Shown: positions 14,890-23,680, numbered from the stretch's first letter. The stretch is 64,000 nt of DNA from Microbacterium sp. No. 7 (GCF_001314225.1 NZ_CP012697.1:3162001-3226000); one strand, 5' to 3'. The notes: generated by a model not told the origin, from the letters alone. Program-made: numbers and translations.

Positions 14890-16038
14890 TCAGGCCCGCA
14901 GCCGCGGCGGCTCGTACGGGCGCACGGGCAGGAGCGGCATGACGTCGCGCGCGAACCGCTCCGCCTCGTGGGCGAGCGGCCAGCCCGAGAGGATCCACGT
15001 GTCGATGTCGAGCTCGTCCGACAGCGACGCGATGAGCGACGCGACGGTCTCGGGGCTGCCGACGAGGTAGTTGCCCGAGCCCTTGCCCGCGATGTCGAAC
15101 GGCGGCTCGCCCGACGTCCACGTGGTCAGGCCCGCCGCCATGCCCGGGGCGAACTCCAGCTCGGCGCGGCCAGGCAGGCGGCCCGCGCGCAGCGCGTCGA
15201 TGCGCGCCTGCACCTGCGGGTCGCCGCTCGCCAGGTCGGCGAGCGGGCCGAAGCCGAACGAGCGCAGGTTGCGGTCGGCCAGCTGCGCCATGCGCGCGGG
15301 ATCGGTGCGCGAGAGCTGCCACTCGAAGTGCGCCCACGCCTCGTCGTCGGTGTCGCGCACGACGACGCTCGCGAGCACGCCCACGGGGATCGTGCGTCCG
15401 GCGGCCGCAGCCGCCTCGCGCATCGCCCCGAACGTGCGCGACAGGATCGCCGGCGTCGCGAGGAAGCTCAGGTACACGTCGAGCACCTCGATCGCGTGCG
15501 CGATGCCCTCGGGCGAGGCGCCCGTGCCCCAGATCGGCACGCCGCCGCGCTGGCGCGGGCCCGAGATCGGCGGCTTGTACTGCGGGCCGAGCCGGAAGTG
15601 CTCGCCGTCGACGGCGTCGGCGGCGTCGAGGTACAGCTCGCGCACGAGCTTCCAGTACTCGGCGGAGATCGCGTACCGCTCGCTCTTGGGCGCGAAGCTG
15701 CCGTACCGCGCGAGCACGGGGTCGGCGCCGTTGACCTGGTTGTAGATGAGCCGGCCGCCCGAGTAGTGGTCGAAGACCTGCGCCTCCTCGGCGAGCAGCG
15801 CCGGCGGCTTCACCCCCGGGTACTCCGGGATGAGGAACCGCAGGCGCTCGGTGTCGCCGACGAGCGCGATCGTCTCGCGCGCGGTGCTGAGCACGCCGTA
15901 GTAGCCGAGCCGGTCGAGCGTCGCCGCCACGCCGCGCAGGTGGGCGAGCGACGGCGGGAACCGGTGCTCGGGCTGCCACGGCACCTCGCCGTCGGTGCCG
16001 TTCAGGTACCACAGCACCCGCAAGCCGTCGGTCGTCAT
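14890..16038 (-). CDS. LLM-class flavin-dependent monooxygenase (SsuD-like)
   Basis: The 382-residue protein resembles FMNH2-dependent alkanesulfonate monooxygenases of the bacterial luciferase superfamily. Recognisable parts are the N-terminal barrel strand, LLAEEAQVFDHYSGGRLIYNQVNGADP (phosphate/flavin-binding region) and the C-terminal GSPETVASLIA block. It would oxidise a small organic sulfur or other substrate using reduced flavin from a separate reductase, which is not encoded nearby. The ATG at 16038 is preceded by GAGGAG. An iron-box-like palindrome 39 bases upstream suggests regulation by a DtxR/IdeR-type repressor. The substrate is unknown. Confidence 0.8.
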   Translation of the reverse strand: MTTDGLRVLWYLNGTDGEVPWQPEHRFPPSLAHLRGVAATLDRLGYYGVLSTARETIALVGDTERLRFLIPEYPGVKPPALLAEEAQVFDHYSGGRLIYNQVNGADPVLARYGSFAPKSERYAISAEYWKLVRELYLDAADAVDGEHFRLGPQYKPPISGPRQRGGVPIWGTGASPEGIAHAIEVLDVYLSFLATPAILSRTFGAMREAAAAAGRTIPVGVLASVVVRDTDDEAWAHFEWQLSRTDPARMAQLADRNLRSFGFGPLADLASGDPQVQARIDALRAGRLPGRAELEFAPGMAAGLTTWTSGEPPFDIAGKGSGNYLVGSPETVASLIASLSDELDIDTWILSGWPLAHEAERFARDVMPLLPVRPYEPPRLRA

Positions 16039-16076
16039 CGCACTCCTCGCCGCGACGCGCCGACAGCGATCGCGAA

Positions 16077-16094
16077 TTAGGTAAGGCTACCTTT
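16077..16094. promoter_or_regulatory. DtxR/IdeR-like iron box upstream of the LLM monooxygenase
   Basis: TTAGGTAAGGCTACCTTT resembles the actinobacterial iron box TTAGGTTAGGCTAACCTAA. The inner palindrome AGGTA-aggc-TACCT is intact but is one base shorter than the consensus. It lies 39 bases upstream of the monooxygenase start, a plausible operator position. Confidence 0.45.
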
Positions 16095-16143
16095 GGTCGG
16101 CTCTACCTATTCTGCACGCTCCGCGCTAGGGAATGCCGCGAGG

Positions 16144-17295
16144 CTACGCCGTGACGACCTGGGCCGTGCCGACGGGCGCGTCGGGACCGAGCTCGGCGGC
16201 CAGGCGGTTCGCCTCGGCGATGAGGGTCGCGACGATCTCCGACTCGGGAACGGTCTTGATGACCTCGCCCTTCACGAAGATCTGTCCCTTGCCGTTGCCG
16301 GACGCCACGCCCAGGTCCGCCTCGCGCGCCTCGCCGGGGCCGTTGACGACGCACCCCATCACGGCGACGCGCAGCGGCACGGTCATGTCCTTGAGGCCCT
16401 CGGTCACCGAGTCGGCGAGCGTGTAGACGTCGACCTGCGCCCGCCCGCACGACGGGCACGACACGATCTCGAGGGTGCGCTCGCGCAGGTTCAGCGACTG
16501 CAGGATCTGATGCCCCACCTTCACCTCTTCGGCGGGCGGCGCCGACAGCGACACCCGGATCGTGTCGCCGATCCCCTCGGCGAGCAGGATGCCGAAGGCC
16601 GTCGCCGACTTGATCGTGCCCTGGAACGCGGGGCCCGCCTCGGTCACGCCGAGGTGCAGGGGCCAGTCGCCGCGCTCGGCGAGCAGACGATACGCCTTGA
16701 CCATGACGATCGGATCGTTGTGCTTGACCGAGATCTTGAAGTCGTGGAAGTCGTGCTCCTCGAACAGCGACGCCTCCCACACGGCGCTCTCGCACAGCGC
16801 CTCGGGCGTCGCCTTGCCGTGCTTCTCCAGCAGCCGCCGGTCGAGCGAGCCGGCGTTGACGCCGATGCGCAGCGAGACGCCGGCATCCGTCGCCGCCTTG
16901 GCGATCTCGCCGACCTTGTCGTCGAACTGGCGGATGTTGCCCGGGTTCACGCGCACCGCCGCGCAGCCCGCGTCGATCGCCTGGAACACGTACTTCGGCT
17001 GGAAGTGGATGTCGGCGATCACCGGGATGGGACTCTTCTTCGCGATGATGTGCAGCACGTCGGCGTCGTCCTGCGATGGCACCGCGACGCGCACGATCTC
17101 GCACCCCGACGCCGTGAGCTCGGCGATCTGCTGCAGCGTCGCGTTGATGTCGGTCGTGGGGGTCGTCGTCATCGACTGGACGCTGACGGGCGCGTCGCCG
17201 CCGACGAGCACCTTGCCGACCCGGATCTGACGGGTCTTGCGGCGCGGGGCGAGCGTCTGCGGCACGTGCGGCATCCCAAGGTTCACAGCTGGCAC
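16144..17295 (-). CDS. ispG: 4-Hydroxy-3-methylbut-2-enyl diphosphate synthase
   Basis: IspG carries out the penultimate step of the MEP isoprenoid pathway, converting MEcPP to HMBPP with an iron-sulfur cluster. The 383-residue product has the TIM-barrel start [11 protein letters not shown], the VRVNPGNIR block, ISVKHNDP, and the C-terminal [4Fe-4S] ligands CPSCGR and GCVVNGPGE. The start at GTG 17295 (MPAVNLGMP) is conserved in relatives, and TAGGCT lies exactly 6 bases before it. In many actinobacteria ispG follows dxr and rseP; here those genes lie several kilobases away with unrelated genes between them. Confidence 0.95.
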   Translation of the reverse strand: MPAVNLGMPHVPQTLAPRRKTRQIRVGKVLVGGDAPVSVQSMTTTPTTDINATLQQIAELTASGCEIVRVAVPSQDDADVLHIIAKKSPIPVIADIHFQPKYVFQAIDAGCAAVRVNPGNIRQFDDKVGEIAKAATDAGVSLRIGVNAGSLDRRLLEKHGKATPEALCESAVWEASLFEEHDFHDFKISVKHNDPIVMVKAYRLLAERGDWPLHLGVTEAGPAFQGTIKSATAFGILLAEGIGDTIRVSLSAPPAEEVKVGHQILQSLNLRERTLEIVSCPSCGRAQVDVYTLADSVTEGLKDMTVPLRVAVMGCVVNGPGEAREADLGVASGNGKGQIFVKGEVIKTVPESEIVATLIAEANRLAAELGPDAPVGTAQVVTA

Positions 17296-17301
17296 GGGCT
17301 C

Positions 17302-17307
17302 AGCCTA
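17302..17307 (-). promoter_or_regulatory. Leaderless -10 box of ispG
   Basis: TAGGCT on the minus strand ends 6 bases before the ispG GTG. No ribosome-binding site is visible. It lies back to back with the trp leader promoter. Confidence 0.45.
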
Positions 17308-17342
17308 CGCGGCCCGGCTGAGGCGGCGCTGGGCGCATCTGC

Positions 17343-17348
17343 TATCGT
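17343..17348 (+). promoter_or_regulatory. -10 box of the trp leader
   Basis: TATCGT lies 6 bases before the leader-peptide ATG at 17355, so the leader peptide is probably translated from a leaderless transcript. Confidence 0.5.
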
Positions 17349-17354
17349 GACGGC

Positions 17355-17384
17355 ATGTTCGCGAACTGGTGGCCCACCCGCTGA
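17355..17384 (+). CDS. trpL: Tryptophan leader peptide (MFANWWPTR)
   Basis: A nine-residue frame beginning with ATG contains two adjacent Trp codons and ends 92 bases before the anthranilate synthase start codon. Tandem rare-amino-acid codons upstream of a terminator hairpin are the hallmark of transcription attenuation. When charged tRNA-Trp is scarce the ribosome stalls at the Trp codons and lets the downstream gene be transcribed. The peptide itself has no expected function. The ATG is placed directly after a TANNNT box. Confidence 0.8.
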   Translation: MFANWWPTR

Positions 17385-17434
17385 GGCGGTGTGTTCGCGA
17401 CCCTGACGACCGACCGCCCTCGTGGCGGTCTTTT
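17385..17434 (+). promoter_or_regulatory. trp attenuator with competing hairpins and T-tract terminator
   Basis: The terminator is a perfect 7-base stem, GACCGCC (17412-17418) with GGCGGTC (17424-17430), followed by TTTT. An antiterminator can form instead because GGCGGT at 17385-17390 also pairs with ACCGCC at 17413-17418. An upstream pairing between 17359-17366 and 17393-17400 (TCGCGAAC with GTTCGCGA) can sequester that region when the ribosome does not stall. Confidence 0.75.
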
Positions 17435-17475
17435 CGTTCCAGCGACGCGGCCGCCCACCGACTGAAAGCCCGCAG

Positions 17476-19389
17476 ATGACCCCGAACCCCCTCGCCGCCG
17501 CGCTCGCCGGCGGCGCCTTCGCCCTGATCGCCCGCGACGGGGCGACCGTCGAAGTGCTGACGGGCGACGTCGTCGACGTCGACCTGCTCGCCGACATCCC
17601 CCTGCACGCCCCCGACGGCACGCCGCAGCACGTGCTCGCGCTCGTGCCGTTCCGCCAGGTCGTCGAGCGCGGCTACGAGTGCCACGACGACGGCGCGCCG
17701 CTGCGCTGCCTCGTCGTGGGCGAGCGCGTCACCGTGCCGCTCGCCGACGTGCTCGCCACCCTGCCGTCGGAGCCCGTGCCGCTCGCCGACGCCGGCTTCG
17801 ACATCCCCGACGAGGAGTACGCCGACATCGTGCGCCGCGTCATCGCCGACGAGATCGGGCGCGGCGAGGGCGCGAACTTCGTCATCCGGCGCGACTTCAC
17901 GGCGGCCGTCGACGTGGATGCCGTCACCGCCGGCCTCACGTGGTTCCGGGCGCTGCTGGAGCACGAGCGCGGCGCGTACTGGACGTTCCTCGTCTGCACG
18001 CCGGGTCACGTGGCCGTCGGCGCGAGCCCCGAGGCGCACGTCAGCGCCGACCACGGCGCGGCGGGCGACGGCGTGAGCACCGTGACGATGAACCCCATCT
18101 CGGGCACCTTCCGCCACCCCGCGGGCGGCGCGACCGTCGAGACGCTCACCGAGTTCCTCGGCTCCACGAAGGAGACCGAGGAGCTGTTCATGGTGGTCGA
18201 CGAGGAGCTCAAGATGATGTCGGCCGTCTGCACCGACGGCGGGCGCATCACGGGGCCGCACCTGAAGGAGATGTCGCGCCTCACCCACACGGAGTACATG
18301 CTGCGCGGCACGAGCACGATGGACCCGCGCGACATCCTGCGCGAGACGATGTTCGCGCCCACCGTCACGGGCTCCCCCATGCAGAACGCGTGCACCGTCA
18401 TCACGCGGCACGAGCGCACGCCGCGCGGCTACTACTCCGGCGTCGCCGCCCTGTTCACGCCCCGCGAGGGCGGCGTGCACGATCTCGACGCGCCGATCCT
18501 CATCCGCACCGCGTATCTCGTCGACGGCCGCCTGCGGGTGCCGGTCGGCGCGACGCTCGTGCGCCACTCCGACCCGTACGGCGAGGTGAGCGAGACGCAC
18601 GGCAAGGCCGCGGGCGTGCTCGGCGCGATCGGCGCCGTCGACCGCGACCCGGTCGCCGTGCCGGTCGACGTGAGCGCCGCCGACGAGGACGAGCCGACCT
18701 CCGCGCCGCGGCGCCTCGCCGACGACCCGCGCGTCGCGGAGCTGCTCGCGGCCCGCAACGAACGGCTCGCGGAGTTCTGGCTCAACCCGCAGGATGCCGC
18801 GGGCCCCCGCCCGCTCGCCGGCTTCTCGGCGCTCGTCGTCGACGCCGAGGACCGGTTCACGACGATGCTCGCCCACCAGCTCCGCCACCTCGGCCTCGAC
18901 GTGCGGATCGCGCACTGGGCCGACGCCGACGACGCCGACCTCGCCGCCGCCGACCTCGTGCTGTGCGGCCCCGGCCCGGGCGACCCGCGCGACGAGGACA
19001 GCCCGCGGATGGCGCGGATGCGCGCGATCGTGGCCGCGCGCATCGCGGCGGGCGCGCCGCTGCTCGCGGTGTGCCTGAGCCACCAGATCCTGGCCGACCG
19101 GCTCGGCATCGAGCTGGCGCCGCTCGCGGCGCCGCACCAGGGGCTGCAGAAGACGATCGACCTGTTCGGCCAGCCGGCGTCCATCGGCTTCTACAACACG
19201 TTCACCGCGCGCGTCGCGCCGGGCACCGGCCGCGTGGGTGCGGCCGAGGTCGCGGCCGATCCCGCCTCGGGCGACGTGTACGCGATGCGCGGCCCGCGCT
19301 ACGCCTCGGTGCAGGGACACCTGGAGTCCATCCTGTCGCGCGACGGCCTCGTGACGCTGGAGCGCCTCGTGCGCCACGCCCTGGCCTGA
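17476..19389 (+). CDS. Fused anthranilate synthase (TrpE-TrpG type)
   Basis: The 637-residue protein joins a chorismate-binding domain (about 1-420; STKETEELFMVVDEELKMM and GSPMQNACTVITRHE) to a class I glutamine amidotransferase domain (about 450-637). The latter has nucleophile Cys533 in LLAVCLSHQ and the HLES motif in VQGHLES. It would make anthranilate from chorismate and glutamine, the first committed step to tryptophan. The same fusion occurs in PhzE-type aminodeoxyisochorismate synthases, but the Trp-codon attenuator upstream argues for a tryptophan role. I used the ATG at 17476, preceded by GAAAG, rather than the longer frame that overlaps the attenuator. No other trp genes are nearby. 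Confidence 0.85.
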   Translation: MTPNPLAAALAGGAFALIARDGATVEVLTGDVVDVDLLADIPLHAPDGTPQHVLALVPFRQVVERGYECHDDGAPLRCLVVGERVTVPLADVLATLPSEPVPLADAGFDIPDEEYADIVRRVIADEIGRGEGANFVIRRDFTAAVDVDAVTAGLTWFRALLEHERGAYWTFLVCTPGHVAVGASPEAHVSADHGAAGDGVSTVTMNPISGTFRHPAGGATVETLTEFLGSTKETEELFMVVDEELKMMSAVCTDGGRITGPHLKEMSRLTHTEYMLRGTSTMDPRDILRETMFAPTVTGSPMQNACTVITRHERTPRGYYSGVAALFTPREGGVHDLDAPILIRTAYLVDGRLRVPVGATLVRHSDPYGEVSETHGKAAGVLGAIGAVDRDPVAVPVDVSAADEDEPTSAPRRLADDPRVAELLAARNERLAEFWLNPQDAAGPRPLAGFSALVVDAEDRFTTMLAHQLRHLGLDVRIAHWADADDADLAAADLVLCGPGPGDPRDEDSPRMARMRAIVAARIAAGAPLLAVCLSHQILADRLGIELAPLAAPHQGLQKTIDLFGQPASIGFYNTFTARVAPGTGRVGAAEVAADPASGDVYAMRGPRYASVQGHLESILSRDGLVTLERLVRHALA

Positions 19390-19477
19390 GCCCCGGCGCC
19401 CGGCGTCGGCATCGGCATCCGGCATCCGGTGTCGGCATCCAGAATCCGGCATCCGACCCTCCTCACCCGCCTCACCG

Positions 19478-19546
19478 GCGCAGGAGAAATCACCGGTGCA
19501 GGAGACTTCCCGCGGAATCGTCCTGCACCGGTGATTTCTCCTGCGC
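19478..19546. terminator. Perfect 26-base inverted repeat between convergent genes
   Basis: Arms 19478-19503 and 19521-19546 are exact reverse complements with a 17-base loop. The element lies between the converging anthranilate synthase and ECF42 sigma genes and probably terminates both. The preceding 60 bases repeat GGCATCC-like words. Confidence 0.65.
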
Positions 19547-19566
19547 CCGTGCGAGCGGCGCGCCCG

Positions 19567-20793
19567 TCAGCCGTCGGCGAGGCGGCGGGCGAGGAGCCGC
19601 CGCTCGGCCTCGTTCGCGGTCAGCTCGAGCGCCCGCCGGTCGGCGTCGCCGGCCTCGGCGTCGCGCCCGAGCCGCCGCAGCAGGTGCGCGCGCACGGCGT
19701 GCCACAGGTGGAAGCCCTGCAGCGCCGCGCCGAGCGCGTCGACGTCGGCGAGCGCCGCGGCCGCGCCGCGCACCTCGGCGACCGCCACGGCGCGGTTGAG
19801 CCGCACGATCGGCGAGCGGTCGTAGCGGCCCAGCATGCCGTAGAGCACGAGCACCTGCGGCCAGTCGGTGTCGGCGGCGCGGGCGGCGTCGGCATGGCAG
19901 GCCGCGATCGCGGCGTGCAGCTGCCAGCGGCCCGGGCGGCGCAGCCGGGCCGCCCGCTCGAGCGCCCGGCGGGCCTCGGCGAGGAGCGCGGCGTCCCAGC
20001 GGGAGCGGTCCTGGTCGGCCAGCAGCACGAGCTCGCCGTCGACGGCCCGCGCATCCTCACGGGCGGCGTGGAACAGCAGCAGCGCGCGCAGCCCGTGCGC
20101 CTCCGCCTCACGCGGCAGGGCGTCCGCGATCACGCGGGCCAGCCACAGTGCGTCGTCGGCGAGGTCGCGGTCGGCGCTCGCGTCGCCGCCCGGCACGAGC
20201 TGTGCCTCGGCGTACATGGCCGAGACGATCGTCAGCACGATGTCGAGGCGCTGCGCGCGCTCGCCGTCCTCCGGGATGCGCAGGGGGATGCCGGCCGCCC
20301 CGATCTTGCGCTTGGCGCGCACGATGCGCTGCGCGACGGTCGCCGGCGAGCTGAGGGTCGCCCGCGCGATCTGCGCCGTCGTGAGGCCGCACACGGCGCG
20401 CAGCGTGAGCGCGACCTGCGCGGCGGGCGACAGCGCGGGATGGCAGCAGCCGAACAGCAGCGGCAGCCGCTCGTCGGCCTCGGGCTCCGGCGACGCGGAC
20501 GTCTCGGCGAGCAGGGCGAGCTTCTCCCGGTAGCGCCGCTCGCGCCGCAGCCGGTCGAGCGCGTCGTGCCGCGCGGCCTGCGTGAGCCACGCGCCGGGGT
20601 TCGGCGGCACGCCGCGGACCCGCCACTGCACGAGCGCGGCCTCGACGGCGCTCGCCACCGCCTCCTCCGCGAGGTCGAGGTTGCCGAACGACACCGTCAG
20701 CGCCGCGACGATGCGCGCGGCCTCGTCGCGCACGACCCGCGTGAGCAGGCGGTCGGATGCCGCGCCGGGCGGCACGGCATCCGTTCCGCTCAC
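19567..20793 (-). CDS. ECF42-type RNA polymerase sigma factor with long C-terminal domain
   Basis: The 408-residue protein has sigma-70 region 2 (about 15-80) and region 4 (about 120-180, CGLTTAQIARATLSSPATVAQRIVRAKRK), then a helical C-terminal extension of about 220 residues (DWPQVLVLYGMLGRYDRSPIVRLNRAVA and ALDVDAL-type repeats) typical of the ECF42 group. These sigma factors are encoded beside DGPF/YCII-domain proteins, as here. The GTG at 20793 overlaps the stop of the YCII gene (GTGA). Regulation is thought to use the C-terminal domain rather than a classical anti-sigma factor. The signal is unknown. Confidence 0.88.
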   Translation of the reverse strand: MSGTDAVPPGAASDRLLTRVVRDEAARIVAALTVSFGNLDLAEEAVASAVEAALVQWRVRGVPPNPGAWLTQAARHDALDRLRRERRYREKLALLAETSASPEPEADERLPLLFGCCHPALSPAAQVALTLRAVCGLTTAQIARATLSSPATVAQRIVRAKRKIGAAGIPLRIPEDGERAQRLDIVLTIVSAMYAEAQLVPGGDASADRDLADDALWLARVIADALPREAEAHGLRALLLFHAAREDARAVDGELVLLADQDRSRWDAALLAEARRALERAARLRRPGRWQLHAAIAACHADAARAADTDWPQVLVLYGMLGRYDRSPIVRLNRAVAVAEVRGAAAALADVDALGAALQGFHLWHAVRAHLLRRLGRDAEAGDADRRALELTANEAERRLLARRLADG

Positions 20794-21158
20794 TGCTCGA
20801 ACTGGCTGTAGTCGGTGACGATGGGGCGGATCTCCACCGATGTGCCCGGCGTGCCCAGCATCGGCCACGTGCGGGCGAGCGCGATCGCCGCGTCGAGGTC
20901 GGGCACGTCGATGATGCTGAACCCGCCGACGGCCTCGCGGGCCTCGGTGAACGGCCCGTCGACGACGACCGGGCCGCCGTCGCCGTGCCGCACGGTCGTC
21001 GCGGTCTCGACGGGCTGCAGCTCGGCGCCGCTGTCCTCGATGACCGCCTCGTTGTCCTGGAACCACTGGAAGACCTGCCCGTACACCTCCTGCAGGGTCT
21101 CAGGGGCGACCGCGGCGTCGATCGAGGGGGTGGACGTGAACATGATGACGTACTTCAC
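20790..21158 (-). CDS. YCII/DGPF-domain protein
   Basis: The 122-residue cytoplasmic protein begins MKYVIMFTSTPS and contains VVDGPFTEAREAVGGFSI, the DGPF motif that defines this branch of the YCII family. Such proteins are the standard genomic partners of ECF42 sigma factors; their biochemical role is not established. The GTG at 21158 is preceded by AAGGAAG at good spacing. It is the first gene of a two-gene transcript with the sigma factor. Upstream, CGCGAGATT occurs twice in direct orientation near 21231-21254. Confidence 0.88.
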   Translation of the reverse strand: MKYVIMFTSTPSIDAAVAPETLQEVYGQVFQWFQDNEAVIEDSGAELQPVETATTVRHGDGGPVVVDGPFTEAREAVGGFSIIDVPDLDAAIALARTWPMLGTPGTSVEIRPIVTDYSQFEQ

Positions 21159-21254
21159 GGTTGTCTTCCTTTCGTCATGGGAACCGTTTCATCCCCACAG
21201 CGAACAGGCAACCCCGGATTCGACACGTCCCGCGAGATTTCTCCGCGAGATTCG

Positions 21255-22559
21255 TCAGCCGAGCAGCACGACCGGGTTGAACACGTCGGCGAGGATCAGC
21301 ACCGCGCTCATGGCGATGAGCGCGACGACCACGACGAAGGTCACGGGCACCAGCCTCGTGGCATCCACCGGCCGGGGCGGCGGGCGCCGCCACAGCCGCG
21401 CCCACCCGCGCCGCAGGCCGTCCCAGAGGGCGATGACGACGTGCCCGCCGTCGAGCGGCAGCAGCGGGATGAGGTTGAACACGAAGAGGGCGATGTTGAG
21501 GCCCGCGAGCAGCTCGAGGATCGCCGCGACGCGGTTGAGGATCGGGGCGTCGACCGCGGCGACCTCGCCCGCGAGGCGGCCCGCGCCGACGACCGAGAGC
21601 GGTCCGTTCGGGTCGCGCTCCTGCCCCGTGACCATGTCGACGGCCGTCTCGTAGACCCTCACCGGCAGCTGCCAGATGATGCCGGCGACCATGCCGGTGC
21701 GCTCGAGCGCGGTCTGCGGGCCCGACCAGATCGGCTGCGGCACGTACGCGAGCGTCGCGGTCATCCCGACGAAGCCGACCTCGGCGGTCGTCACCTGTCC
21801 GTCCTCGCCGAGCACGTCGCGCTCGGCGAGCATGGGCGTGACCTGCAGCGTCTGCCGCTCCCCGTCGCGCTCGACGACGAGCGGGATCGTGCGGCCGGGC
21901 GAGGCCTGCACGATCGCGGAGACCTCGGCGAACGTCTCGGCGGGCGTGCCGTCGATCGACACGATGACGTCGCCGGGCAGCACCCCCGCCGCGGCCGCGG
22001 GCGACGCGGGGTCACCGGGCGCGCAGTCCGTGCGGTCCGCCGTCGCGGGCAGCGCGCACTCACTGACGCCGGCGATCGTCGTCGTCGCGGTCTGGATGCC
22101 GATGCCGCTCATGGTGATGCCGAACAGCACCATGGCGAGCAGCAGGTTCATGACCGGCCCGCCGAGCATGACGATCACCCGCTGCCACACGGGCAGCTCG
22201 AAGAAGGCGCGCTTGCCGCGCGTGTCCTCCAGGGTCTCGTCGTTGGCATCCCGGGCGTCCTGCACCATCGTCGCGAAGAACCCGCCGCCGGCGCGGCCGT
22301 CGCGCTCGGCCTGGCTCGGCGAGGGCGGATACATGCCCGCCATCGACACGAACCCGCCGAGCGGGATGGCCTTGAACCCGTACTCGGTCTCGCCGATGCG
22401 GCGCGACCACAGCGTGGGGCCGAAGCCGATCATGTACTTTCCGACGCGCACGCCGAAGCGCTTCGCGGGCAGCAGGTGACCCAGCTCGTGCAGCGCGATC
22501 GACACGGCGAGGCCGATGGCGAGCACGAGCACGCCGATGAGGAAGGCGAGAGCGGTCAC
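21255..22559 (-). CDS. rseP: Site-2 (M50) intramembrane protease RseP/Rip1-like
   Basis: The 434-residue membrane protein has the zinc-protease motif HELGH in the first helix (about residue 24), a central PDZ domain (PGDVIVSIDGTPAETF, about 240-300), and the C-terminal NLIPLLPLDGGH motif whose Asp completes the zinc site. It cleaves substrates such as anti-sigma factors within the membrane. The GTG at 22559 fits the family start, and TAGCCT lies 8 bases upstream, overlapping the stop codon of the EamA gene. It lies near dxr and ispG, which it often accompanies in actinobacteria. Confidence 0.92.
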   Translation of the reverse strand: MTALAFLIGVLVLAIGLAVSIALHELGHLLPAKRFGVRVGKYMIGFGPTLWSRRIGETEYGFKAIPLGGFVSMAGMYPPSPSQAERDGRAGGGFFATMVQDARDANDETLEDTRGKRAFFELPVWQRVIVMLGGPVMNLLLAMVLFGITMSGIGIQTATTTIAGVSECALPATADRTDCAPGDPASPAAAAGVLPGDVIVSIDGTPAETFAEVSAIVQASPGRTIPLVVERDGERQTLQVTPMLAERDVLGEDGQVTTAEVGFVGMTATLAYVPQPIWSGPQTALERTGMVAGIIWQLPVRVYETAVDMVTGQERDPNGPLSVVGAGRLAGEVAAVDAPILNRVAAILELLAGLNIALFVFNLIPLLPLDGGHVVIALWDGLRRGWARLWRRPPPRPVDATRLVPVTFVVVVALIAMSAVLILADVFNPVVLLG

Positions 22560-22567
22560 GATCGCCC

Positions 22568-22573
22568 AGGCTA
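22568..22573 (-). promoter_or_regulatory. Putative leaderless -10 box of rseP
   Basis: TAGCCT on the minus strand lies 8 bases before the rseP GTG and includes the TAG stop codon of the upstream EamA gene. Confidence 0.35.
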
Positions 22574-23533
22574 CTCCGGGCTGCTTTGAGTTCGCTCTGC
22601 GCCGCCGCGCCCGCGCAGGCCGATGACGCCCTGGCTGACGAGGATGCCGAGGATCGCGATCGCCCCGCCGACGGGCTGGTTCCACGTGATCGTCTCGCCC
22701 AGCACGACGATGCCGAGCACGACGCCGACGACGGGCAGCAGGAAGAGCACGCTCGAGCTGCGGGTCGCTCCCCACTCGCGCACGACCACGACGTTCCACA
22801 CGTACGCGATGCCGGTGCTGAACACCCCGAGCACGACGACGGAGACCACGATCAGGGGCGTGAGGTGGAACGGCTGCGCCAGCAGGAACGGCGCGGGGAT
22901 CAGCATCATGAGCGCCGCCAGGCCCGTCTGCGTCGCCGCCACGGTCGGCGCGTCGTAGCGGAACCGGCCCGTGACGAACCGGCGCAGCCAGACGTACGCC
23001 ACGCCGTTGCTCGCCGCGCCCAGCAGGCAGGCCAGCTGCGCCCACTCGGTGCCGTGCATGTCGCTCGAGCCGTCGAAGAGCTGCCACGGCCCGAGCACGA
23101 GCACGACGCCCGCGGAGCCCAGCACGATCCCGAACGCGCGAAACGGCGTCAGCCGCTCGCTCGGGATGAGCGCGAGCCCGATGACGAGGGTCATGAGCGG
23201 CGTCGTGGCGTTGTAGATCGCCATGAGCCCCGAGGGGATCGTCTGGCCGGCCGTCGCGTACAGCATCATCGGCGCCACGCACAGCAGCACGGCGACGACG
23301 CTCATGTGCGCGTAGTACCGCCGATCGCGCGGCAGCCGACCGCCCGACAGCGCGACCACGACGATGAGCGTCACGGCGCCGAGCACGAGGCGGAACAGCA
23401 CGATGAGCCCCGGCGAGAGGCCGACGAGGGCGAACTTGATGAAGAGGAAGCTCGAGCCCCACACGAGCGCCAGCAGGACGAACCACAGCGGCGTGAGGGC
23501 GCCCGACACGCGCGGGCGCGACGTGCTCGCCAT
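22571..23533 (-). CDS. EamA/DMT-family transporter
   Basis: The 320-residue protein has about ten transmembrane helices arranged as two EamA repeats (about 10-145 and 160-305). It starts with LWFVLLALVWGSSFLFIKFAL and ends with the conserved GETITWNQPVGGAIAILGI helix pair. Members of the drug/metabolite transporter superfamily export amino acids, metabolites or drugs; the substrate cannot be read from the sequence. The ATG at 23533 is preceded by GGAGGAG. It lies between rseP and a divergently transcribed Mur ligase gene. Confidence 0.85.
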   Translation of the reverse strand: MASTSRPRVSGALTPLWFVLLALVWGSSFLFIKFALVGLSPGLIVLFRLVLGAVTLIVVVALSGGRLPRDRRYYAHMSVVAVLLCVAPMMLYATAGQTIPSGLMAIYNATTPLMTLVIGLALIPSERLTPFRAFGIVLGSAGVVLVLGPWQLFDGSSDMHGTEWAQLACLLGAASNGVAYVWLRRFVTGRFRYDAPTVAATQTGLAALMMLIPAPFLLAQPFHLTPLIVVSVVVLGVFSTGIAYVWNVVVVREWGATRSSSVLFLLPVVGVVLGIVVLGETITWNQPVGGAIAILGILVSQGVIGLRGRGGAERTQSSPE

Positions 23534-23665
23534 CGTGCTCCTCCCGGACGGTCCCCGGGATCCTGCATCCTCCCGCTCGCGCGGCCTCGTGAAGGCTCCC
23601 GCGGAGCACCGGACGACGGCCACCACGAGTCTATCGGCCTCCCGGGCCGGCGCAGATGCCGCGGA

Positions 23666-23671
23666 TACAAT
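23666..23671 (+). promoter_or_regulatory. -10 box of the Mur ligase gene
   Basis: TACAAT lies 9 bases before the ATG at 23681, giving a transcript with at most a few leader bases. Confidence 0.4.
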
Positions 23672-23680
23672 GAGCGGGCC

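Noticed and set aside
17476..19389. Phenazine-type PhzE assignment for the fused anthranilate synthase
   Set aside because: There are no other phenazine genes, and a Trp-codon attenuator directly upstream favours tryptophan synthesis.
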